Positions 37,781 through 43,154 of a DNA stretch of 43,154 nt are shown here, one piece after another. The DNA is from DATADD01 sp046262355 (GTDB taxonomy: Bacteria > Actinomycetota > CADDZG01 > WHSQ01), in contig JBHEMX010000086.1 of NCBI GenBank assembly GCA_046262355.1, positions 1-43,154 on the forward strand. Direction: 5' to 3'. Numbering within the stretch: the stretch's first letter is position 1; every line of letters begins with the position of its first letter. A program made the position numbers and the translations under genes. The notes beneath the pieces are model-generated. The model did no database searches, had not been told where the DNA came from, and was given only the letters and a program-made list of their open reading frames with translations.

Positions 37781-37944
37781 GCGTCGTCCCCGTCGTCGTC
37801 CGTGTCGGTCGTGTCCTTCGTGTCGGTGTCGACGGCGTCGTCGTCATCGTCATCGTCGGCCTTCGCGGCCGGCTCCGTGGCTCGATCCTCCTGGGCCCAG
37901 ATCGTCCGGATGTCCTCGTCGCTGAGACTGCGAGTCTCGCTCAT
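37777..37944 (-). CDS. Acidic Asp-rich peptide with leader-like N-terminus, 55 aa; candidate oxygenase substrate
   Basis: AGAGGAGAGCCGC precedes ATG 37944. The first 24 residues (MSETRSLSDEDIRTIWAQED) include a leader-like L-S-D-E-D-I motif, resembling recognition segments of ribosomally made peptide precursors. After AAK, the tail is Asp-rich: seven Asp in a row, then T-D and D-G repeats ending DDDGDDA. The gene overlaps the cupin oxygenase start and is the first of a three-gene operon. It has no hydrophobic core. I infer it may be modified (for example Asp hydroxylation) by the cupin protein; an alternative is a regulatory or chaperone-like acidic tail protein. Confidence 0.65.
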   Translation of the reverse strand: MSETRSLSDEDIRTIWAQEDRATEPAAKADDDDDDDAVDTDTKDTTDTDDDGDDA

Positions 37945-38041
37945 GCGGCTCTCCTCTCGTCGCCTTACGACCCGAATCCTAGTCGCATCCGACCCCCGAA
38001 GGTCGTCACCCGGAGGCTCCGTGGGCGCTCGACGGGCCGGT

Positions 38042-38047
38042 TAGCCT
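38042..38047 (+). promoter_or_regulatory. -10 element before the truncated ABC gene
   Basis: TAGCCT ends five bases before ATG 38053, with no ribosome site, suggesting a leaderless transcript that would also carry the GNAT gene. Confidence 0.3.
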
Positions 38048-38052
38048 GTGGG

Positions 38053-38235
38053 ATGGCTGCGATACAGGCATCCGGGCTGAGCAAGACCTTCAAGGGCGCC
38101 AAGCGGCGGGCTCCCGTCGAGGCGGTGAGGGCGATCTCGTTCTCGGTCGAAGCGGGCGAGTGCCTCGAGGGCGCCGTCACGTTCCGTCTTGGCCTCCACC
38201 GGTACAGCTCGGGAGCCCTGTGGACGCGCGCGTGA
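38053..38235 (+). pseudogene. Truncated ABC transporter ATP-binding protein (N-terminal remnant)
   Basis: The first 35 residues (IQASGLSKTFKGAKRRAPVEAVRAISFSVEAGE) are the standard start of an ABC-2/daunorubicin-type ATPase, which should continue with the Walker A loop. Instead the sequence changes to unrelated residues and stops after 60 codons. No Walker A, signature or Walker B remains, and no permease is nearby. The break falls right before the P-loop, consistent with a deletion that joined the N-terminal stub to the GNAT gene; the stop overlaps the GNAT GTG (GTGA). Confidence 0.75.
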
Positions 38236-38792
38236 CGCTTCCTCCCCCAGTGAGGGCGGCGCGACTCAGCGACGCCGAGCGCATCGCCGAGATATACGAG
38301 CCGGTGGTGCGCTCGACCGCCATCAGCTTCGAGACCGAGCCGCCCCAGGCCGACGACATGAGAAGACGCATGCGGGAGACCCTCCCCCTGTATCCGTGGT
38401 TGGCCCACGACCCGGGTGAACGGGTCGACGGCTACGGTTACGCGGCGGCTCATCACGAGAGGCCGGCCTATCTCTGGACCGTCGAGGTGTCGCTTTACGT
38501 GGACGCCGAGAGCCGAGGCGCAGGCGTGGGCCGCAGGATCGCGCTGGGGCTGCTCGAAGTCCTTCGTGCTCAAGGATTCGTGAACGCGATCGCGTCCATA
38601 GCGCTTCCCAACGCAGCCAGCGTCGCGCTGTTCGAGTCGCTCGGCTTCACTCCTGTCGGTGTGGACCGCGCGATCGGCTACAAACTCGGCTGGTGGCGCG
38701 ACGTCGGACGGTGGCGATGCCGGCTCGCTGAGCCGCGCGCCGATCCTGCGCCGCCCGTGCCCTTCGAGCGCCTCGTGGTGGAGGAGACATGA
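38232..38792 (+). CDS. GNAT acetyltransferase, phosphinothricin/methionine sulfone-type, 186 aa
   Basis: GTG at 38232 overlaps the stop of the ABC remnant. The sequence VRAARLSDAERIAEIYEPVVRSTAISFETEPP followed by LYPWLAHDPGERVDGYGYAA and the acetyl-CoA loop ESRGAGVGRRIALGLLEVL is typical of phosphinothricin N-acetyltransferase-like (Pat/MnaT) proteins, which acetylate methionine sulfoximine-like amino acids. Native activity is usually unknown. A second GTG 7 codons on is possible. The HAD gene overlaps its stop by four bases. Confidence 0.85.
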   Translation: MTLPPPVRAARLSDAERIAEIYEPVVRSTAISFETEPPQADDMRRRMRETLPLYPWLAHDPGERVDGYGYAAAHHERPAYLWTVEVSLYVDAESRGAGVGRRIALGLLEVLRAQGFVNAIASIALPNAASVALFESLGFTPVGVDRAIGYKLGWWRDVGRWRCRLAEPRADPAPPVPFERLVVEET

Positions 38793-39583
38793 GCTTGGCC
38801 GACTCGATCGAGGGATTGCTGATCGACATCGACGGCGTATTGGTGGTGTCTTGGGAGCCGATCGCCGGCGCCCGTGATGCGCTCGCGGCGCTGCGCTCGA
38901 GCGGACGCCGCTTCTTGCTCGCGACGAACACGACAACCGCCGGCCGTTCCACCCTCGTCCGCCGGCTGTGTGAGGCGGGCTTCGACGTCGAGCTCGAGGA
39001 CCTTGTGACGGCGCCGCTCGCCACGGCTGCCTATCTGCGCGCCCGGCACCCCGGCGCATCGTGTTTCCTGCTCGCGACGGGCGATGTGGCCGAGGACTTC
39101 GCCGACGTGGAGCTGGTCGACGCGGATGCAGACGTCGTCGTCATAGCTGGAGCGGAGGAGCGATTCACTTACGACAACATGAATCGCGCCTACCGGATGC
39201 TGAACGACGGAGCGGCACTCGTGGCGATGCATCGCAACGTCTCGTGGATGACCTCCGAAGGCCTCAAGCTCGACGCGGGACCGTACGTACGCGCTCTGGA
39301 GGAGGCGGCGGAGGTCGAGGCGGTGGTGGTCGGCAAGCCCTCGGCGGACTTCTTCGCCACCGCGGTCGCGCTCCTCGGCGGTCCGCGCGAGCGCGTCGCG
39401 ATGGTGGGAGACGACATCCACAGCGATGTCCTGGCGGCTCAAGCGCTTGGTCTCACCGGAGTGCTCGTACGCACGGGCAAGTTCCGCCCCGAGGTCCTCG
39501 AGCGCGCCGGCGGCGCGCCCGATCACGTCATCGACTCGATCGCAGACCTTCCGGCGTTGCTGTCGGAGGAGCAGCAGCCGTGA
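38789..39583 (+). CDS. HAD-IIA family hydrolase (LHPP/HDHD2-like), 264 aa
   Basis: Motif I is LLIDIDGVLVV with nucleophile D13 and acid D15. Motif II is FLLATNTTTAG, the Lys motif is VVVGKPSADFF, and motif IV is VAMVGDDIHSDVLAAQ. The cap and length are those of the HAD-IIA subfamily with phosphatase activity on small phosphoesters or protein phosphohistidine/lysine; LHPP and HDHD2 are the closest recognised relatives. Translationally coupled to the GNAT gene by ATGA. Confidence 0.9.
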   Translation: MSLADSIEGLLIDIDGVLVVSWEPIAGARDALAALRSSGRRFLLATNTTTAGRSTLVRRLCEAGFDVELEDLVTAPLATAAYLRARHPGASCFLLATGDVAEDFADVELVDADADVVVIAGAEERFTYDNMNRAYRMLNDGAALVAMHRNVSWMTSEGLKLDAGPYVRALEEAAEVEAVVVGKPSADFFATAVALLGGPRERVAMVGDDIHSDVLAAQALGLTGVLVRTGKFRPEVLERAGGAPDHVIDSIADLPALLSEEQQP

Positions 39584-39683
39584 TGCCGCGTAGACTCCTG
39601 TCGCCCGCGACGGATCGGATGGGAGGTAGCCACATCAAGCTCCGCGCTGTGTCGCGCGACGATCCGACGAACCGGTTCGCCGG

Positions 39684-40208
39684 ATGACCCAGGCCGGCAA
39701 CCCGTTCCTGGATCCGGTCGAGCGGCGCGTCCCGGCGCGCCGCTTCCGCGGGCGGCTGACGGCCCCCGTGACACTGTGGACGGGGATGCACGAGGAGCGG
39801 CGCGCCGGGCTTACCGTGTCCTCGCTCCTCGTGGTCGAGGGTGCGCCCTCCAGCGTGGTCGGACTCGTGAATCCGACCGCAGATCTGTGGGAGGTGGTCG
39901 AGGCGTCGGAAACGTTCGTGGTGCACGTCCTCGAGAGGCGCCACCGCGTCCTTGCCCAGCGTTTCGCCGGATCGATGCCGAGCCCCGGCGGGCCCTTCGA
40001 GGGGCTCGACGTCGAGCGCTCCGCGTGGGGACCCGTCTTGACCTCCGCAGCCAACCGCGCCTTCTGCCGGCTCGCCGAGGCCTCCGACCTCGGCTACCAG
40101 GTCCTCGTCCGAGGCACGGTCGAGAGAGTGGACGTCGACGAGTTCTCGGATCCTCTCGTCTACCTTCAGGGGCGGTACAGGCGCCTGGCGTCCGGCGAGC
40201 GAAGCTGA
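39684..40208 (+). CDS. Flavin reductase-like domain protein, 174 aa
   Basis: The split-barrel flavin reductase fold is indicated by VTLWTGMHEERRAGLTVSSLLVVEGAPSSVVGLVNPTADLWEVV in parts (the GLTVSS FMN-binding segment), ETFVVHVLERRHRVLAQRFAG and a late YQVLVRGTVERVDVDEFSDPLVYLQGRY. Such proteins reduce or bind FMN for monooxygenases, or act as stand-alone oxidoreductases. The ATG overlaps a short frame ending at 39687. The thioesterase gene follows in a TGATG overlap. Confidence 0.85.
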   Translation: MTQAGNPFLDPVERRVPARRFRGRLTAPVTLWTGMHEERRAGLTVSSLLVVEGAPSSVVGLVNPTADLWEVVEASETFVVHVLERRHRVLAQRFAGSMPSPGGPFEGLDVERSAWGPVLTSAANRAFCRLAEASDLGYQVLVRGTVERVDVDEFSDPLVYLQGRYRRLASGERS

Positions 40209-40639
40209 TGCCACCCGAGTCGCCGATCCCGGCGGCCGCGCGAGCGAGGACCATGCACGAGAAGAGGATCGAGATCCGCTGGCGAGACATGGACGCGTTC
40301 GGTCACGTCAACAACTCCGTCTACCTGACCTTTCTCGAGGAGGCGCGCGACGAGTGGTTGGAGAAGGCACTCGACTCGCCCGTCGACACGTGGGAGTTCG
40401 TCGTAGCGCGCGTCGCTATCGACTTCCGCAGCCCTCTGCGCCAGTCGGAGGGATGGGTCCTCGCCCGCTGCCGGCTCGACTCGGTAGGCACCTCGAGCTT
40501 CACGACGCACGAGGAGCTGATCGCCGCGGACGGCCGCGTCGCGGCGGAGGCGGCCACGGTGATGGTCGCGATACATCGAGGCTCAGAGACCTCGCGGCCG
40601 CTGTCCGAGGGCGAGCGCAGTGCTCTGGAGAGAGCCTGA
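40208..40639 (+). CDS. 4-hydroxybenzoyl-CoA thioesterase-family hotdog protein, 143 aa
   Basis: The hotdog signature RWRDMDAFGHVNNSVYLTFLEEARDEWL includes the D-x-x-G-H-V-N-N motif with the catalytic Asp of YbgC/FadM-type acyl-CoA thioesterases. The remaining strands (VVARVAIDFRSPLRQSEGWVLARCRL, SSFTTHEELIAADGRVAAEAATVMVAIHR) complete the fold. ATG 40208 overlaps the previous stop; ATG 40253 (MHEKRIEIRW) is an alternative that starts right before the domain. Its 3' end converges with the secreted-protein gene. Confidence 0.88.
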   Translation: MPPESPIPAAARARTMHEKRIEIRWRDMDAFGHVNNSVYLTFLEEARDEWLEKALDSPVDTWEFVVARVAIDFRSPLRQSEGWVLARCRLDSVGTSSFTTHEELIAADGRVAAEAATVMVAIHRGSETSRPLSEGERSALERA

Positions 40640-40654
40640 GGCGGCGGTCCCTCG

Positions 40655-42136
40655 TCAGGGGGCCGGCTCCGGCGACGCCCCGCGCGTGAAGAGGTAACCG
40701 GGCACCTGCCTGCTCGAGGCGCCCTTCTTCGCCTTGAACACGGCAACGACGGACCTGACGCGGTCGACGGTGAGCTTGCACTTGCCGCTTCCGGAGCAGG
40801 CGCGCTTCCAGCGCACGAACCTGGAGTTCTTGTGGGGCGCGGCGGTCAGCGTGATGCCGGTGCCGGCCCTGTATGACTGCCAGCAATCGCTACCGCAGGC
40901 GATGCCTTCCGGCGCGCTCGTGACCTTGCCTCGTCCGTCCCCGCGCTTGGTGACCGAGACCGAAAAGGCCGAGGCGGGGTCGAAGAACGCAACCGCCCGG
41001 CGCGCCTCGTTCATCTTGATCGTGCACTTCGACGCCTGGCCGGAGCAGACCCCTCCCCACCCGGTGAAGTTCGAGCTGGCCTCCGCCGTGGCGGTGAGCG
41101 TGACGCTGATCCCGGCGCGGAACGGCTGGAGGCAGTCGCTGCCGCACGTGACGCCGACCGGAGCACTCGTCACCGTCCCCCCGCCACCGCCCCGTTTCGT
41201 CACCTTGAGGCTCCGCAGGCGCGGCTGCAGGACCTGCCACACGTCGGAGACCGCGGGTTGCCCACACGTGTTGCGCTCGTAGAGCACCTTGGTCTTCTTG
41301 CTCCGGGGTGAGAAGGCGTAGGTGTCGTGTGCGTCCTCGCCGGCGGGGAGCTCAACGAGAAGCTTCGACGGCGCGCCCGGTGCGTAGCGCATCAGCTTCA
41401 CCGATGATCCACAGTCGGCGCCCGAGCGCACGTAGTAGACGGTGCCCTGAGGTGTCACCGATGCGGCGCGCTGGTAGCGTCCCGGATTGGGCACCTCCAT
41501 CCTTTTCCTGCTGTGGATGTTGTAGCGCCACACGTTGCACGCGGTGGCCGGCGTGCACTTCCACCACACCACCCAGGAGCCGTTGACCTGTCCGGGGGCG
41601 GCGAAGGACTTCTTGGACCCGGTGCGCGCGAGCGTGCGCGTCTTGCCCGACCTGCGGTCGAACAGGATTATCCGCCGAGCGCCGTCGCCTTTGCGTCTGC
41701 CGAAGAGCAGCCAGCGACCCGAGAGGCTCGGCCAGTACTCCCAGTGGCGACTGTTGACCTTCCTCGGAGCATCGCTGCGCCGCTTCTTGCGAAGGTCGAA
41801 GAGCTTGAGATCGGAGCCGCTCTTCTTCCACTGCTGATACACGAGGAGGTCGCCGTCTATCCCGCCGCTGGCGGCCTCCGTGCTGCGCCCGTTGACCTTG
41901 AAGCGCGAGCGCCCGACCGCTTTGGCGAAGACGTCGTAGTGCTGAGGAGAGGCGGCCGAGTTTCGCTCCCACGCGAGGTAGTGCCCGCTGCGGGCGGGCT
42001 GGAACTCTCCGGCCGGGCCCTGGAGCACGGCGTCCGGGGTGCCGGCCGTCGCTCCGGCGACGACGAGCGCGACGATGGCGACCGCCAGCGCGGCGGTCCC
42101 GGGCGCTCGTCCGTCGATCATCTCTATCCGGCGCAT
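40655..42136 (-). CDS. Secreted propeller-like protein with two InlB-type C-terminal repeats, 493 aa
   Basis: A signal peptide is evident (RRIEMIDGRAPGTAALAVAIVALVVAGATAG). Residues about 40-310 contain repeated strands with LVYQQWKKSG, EYWPSLSGRWLLFGRR and GSWVVWWKCTPA, a TolB/WD-like propeller pattern. Two tandem domains follow, each with VTKRGxGxGxVTSAPxGxxCGSDC and a W-F-x-G-W/F-V-R-W-x-x-xCSG segment, the divergent InlB/Flg_new_2 repeat with paired cysteines. A GGAGGAGCATCG site supports the start. It is likely exported and surface or matrix associated; ligand unknown. Confidence 0.82.
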   Translation of the reverse strand: MRRIEMIDGRAPGTAALAVAIVALVVAGATAGTPDAVLQGPAGEFQPARSGHYLAWERNSAASPQHYDVFAKAVGRSRFKVNGRSTEAASGGIDGDLLVYQQWKKSGSDLKLFDLRKKRRSDAPRKVNSRHWEYWPSLSGRWLLFGRRKGDGARRIILFDRRSGKTRTLARTGSKKSFAAPGQVNGSWVVWWKCTPATACNVWRYNIHSRKRMEVPNPGRYQRAASVTPQGTVYYVRSGADCGSSVKLMRYAPGAPSKLLVELPAGEDAHDTYAFSPRSKKTKVLYERNTCGQPAVSDVWQVLQPRLRSLKVTKRGGGGGTVTSAPVGVTCGSDCLQPFRAGISVTLTATAEASSNFTGWGGVCSGQASKCTIKMNEARRAVAFFDPASAFSVSVTKRGDGRGKVTSAPEGIACGSDCWQSYRAGTGITLTAAPHKNSRFVRWKRACSGSGKCKLTVDRVRSVVAVFKAKKGASSRQVPGYLFTRGASPEPAP

Positions 42137-42290
42137 CGATGCTCCTCCGAAGTGGGGTGCGGGGATACCTGGAATGATTTGTCAGAAAGGGCCGCGCCGC
42201 CATCGCTCGTTCGGGGGAAAGTCGTCACTCTCCTCGGTGTGACGGGGCGATAGGGTCGGGCAGAGGCGAGAGGGGCTTGGGAGGGAGCAG

Positions 42291-42650
42291 ATGGCGAGCA
42301 GGTTCACCGAGTTGGTCATCGACTGCTCGGAGCCACGTTCGGTGGCGCGGTTCTGGGCGGATGTGCTGGGCTACCGGGTAACGGAGGACGACGACGAGGG
42401 CGTGCTCATCGAGGGAGACGCCGGCGGCGCGCCGGGCCTCTATTTCATCCACGTTCCCGAGCCCAAGACCGTCAAGAACCGTCTCCACATCGACGTGAAC
42501 CCGGTGGATCGCGATCAGGACGAGGAGGTCGAGCGGATCGTGGCTCTGGGAGCGCGCCACGTCGACGTGGGTCAGGGCGAGTCGAGCTGGGTCGTGCTCG
42601 CCGATCCCGAGGGGAACGAGTTCTGCGTCTTGCGCTCGCGAGCGCAGTAA
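42291..42650 (+). CDS. VOC-superfamily (glyoxalase-like) protein, 119 aa
   Basis: The fold is of the Glyoxalase_6 type: FTELVIDCSEPRSVARFWADVLGYRV, GLYFIHVPEPKTVKNRLHIDVNP and SWVVLADPEGNEFCVLRS. The terminal Glu/His residues that bind metal in glyoxalase I are only partly present, so it could bind a ligand without catalysis. GGGAGGGAGC precedes the ATG. The aldo/keto reductase gene follows. Confidence 0.88.
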   Translation: MASRFTELVIDCSEPRSVARFWADVLGYRVTEDDDEGVLIEGDAGGAPGLYFIHVPEPKTVKNRLHIDVNPVDRDQDEEVERIVALGARHVDVGQGESSWVVLADPEGNEFCVLRSRAQ

Positions 42651-42676
42651 GAGCAGCGAGGACGGGAGAGAGGCAT

Positions 42677-43154
42677 ATGGAATACACGAGGCTGGGACGC
42701 CTGCGGCTCGACGTGAGCCCGCTGTGCCTCGGTACGATGAACTTCGGGTGGGACGAGCCGGGAACGAGTGAGGATGAGGCCCACGCGATCATGGATAGGG
42801 CCCTCGAGCTCGGCATCAACTTCTTCGACACCGCCAACGTCTACGGCTGGAGGGAGGGCGGCAGGCGCGGCGAGGGTGTCACGGAGAGCATCATCGGGCG
42901 CTGGTTCGCCCAGGGAGGTGGGCGCCGCGACAAGGTGGTGCTCGCCACCAAGCTCTACGGGAGCATGGGCGAGTGGCCCAACCTTCAGGGGTTGTCCGCT
43001 CTCAACATCCGGCGAGCGTGTGACGCGAGCCTTCGCAGGCTGCAGACCGATCACATCGACCTGTACCAGATGCACCACGTCGATCGCGGCGCGCCGTGGG
43101 AAGAGATCTGGGAGGCGATGGAGAACCTCGTGCGCGCGGGCAAGGTCCTCTACG
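42677..43154 (+). CDS. Aldo/keto reductase, partial (C-terminus beyond window)
   Basis: Visible residues 1-159 show the (alpha/beta)8 start MEYTRLGRLRLDVSPLCLGTMNFGW, the catalytic Asp and Tyr in NFFDTANVYGWREGG, and Lys in VVLATKLYGSM, followed by His in LYQMHHVD. These are the D-Y-K-H tetrad of NADPH-dependent aldo/keto reductases. The sequence closely resembles YghZ/AKR11-type members. It ends at the window edge. GAGAGAGGCAT lies before ATG 42677. Confidence 0.92.
   Translation, partial: MEYTRLGRLRLDVSPLCLGTMNFGWDEPGTSEDEAHAIMDRALELGINFFDTANVYGWREGGRRGEGVTESIIGRWFAQGGGRRDKVVLATKLYGSMGEWPNLQGLSALNIRRACDASLRRLQTDHIDLYQMHHVDRGAPWEEIWEAMENLVRAGKVLY

Noticed and set aside
38053..38235. Complete small ABC protein
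   Set aside because: No Walker A, signature or Walker B motif is present; only the N-terminal strand region remains.
39590..39690. 34-codon ORF before the flavin reductase gene
   Set aside because: No ribosome site and no recognisable sequence; probably intergenic.

Overview
The window is a high-GC bacterial chromosome segment, almost certainly from an actinomycetote. Markers are a fused 2-oxoglutarate dehydrogenase E1/E2 protein (Kgd type), an F420-type PPOX oxidoreductase, a TIGR03086-like DinB protein, a DUF3152 protein, a sucrase/ferredoxin-like protein and frequent GTG/TTG starts with 4-base ATGA/GTGA overlaps. I cannot place it to genus; no familiar genus-specific gene order is apparent.

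Positions 1-10745 are the right-hand part of an integrated temperate phage or phage-like element. It sits against the 3' end of a tRNA-Lys(CTT) gene and its left end lies outside the window. Nearly all its genes are on the minus strand in tightly overlapping order. Reading leftward from the immunity region: excisionase-like HTH protein, small helical protein, RecA-like ATPase, phage protein of unknown function, small acidic peptide, small basic/acidic protein, OB-like putative ssDNA-binding protein, CHC2 zinc-finger half and TOPRIM half of a split primase, zinc-ribbon protein, RepA-like hexameric ATPase, a repeat-rich origin-like region, zinc-finger proteins, several tiny ORFs, a P27-type terminase small subunit and unknown genes. 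On the plus strand an XRE repressor and a tyrosine integrase form a two-gene operon. The element is visibly less GC-rich than the rest, most so in the repressor gene.

Positions 10750-43154 are chromosomal. Layout: tRNA-Lys and tRNA-His; a methyltransferase; a class V aminotransferase-like protein; a frameshifted MFS transporter; a DinB-like and a duplicated ABM-like protein; kgd; a channel-like membrane protein; an F420-type oxidoreductase; a HhH-GPD glycosylase; DUF983 and cyclic-nucleotide-binding proteins; a metallophosphoesterase; a five-gene DUF4129/MoxR/DUF58 operon; a metzincin-like DUF3152 protein; a DUF4388 protein; msrA; a glycogen-debranching-type enzyme followed by a GT4 glycosyltransferase; a three-gene acidic-peptide/cupin-oxygenase/Suc_Fer cassette; a truncated ABC ATPase fused by overlap to a GNAT gene; HAD, flavin reductase and thioesterase genes; a secreted propeller/InlB-repeat protein; a VOC protein; and a partial aldo/keto reductase.

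The best candidate for an undescribed system is 35674-37944. A 55-residue peptide has a leader-like N-terminus and an Asp-rich tail. It overlaps a JmjC-type cupin-4 oxygenase that seems to start at CTG, which in turn overlaps a thioredoxin-fold ferredoxin-like gene. I infer a peptide-modification or redox cassette. The second is the iteron-and-palindrome block at 3463-3645, a probable phage origin.
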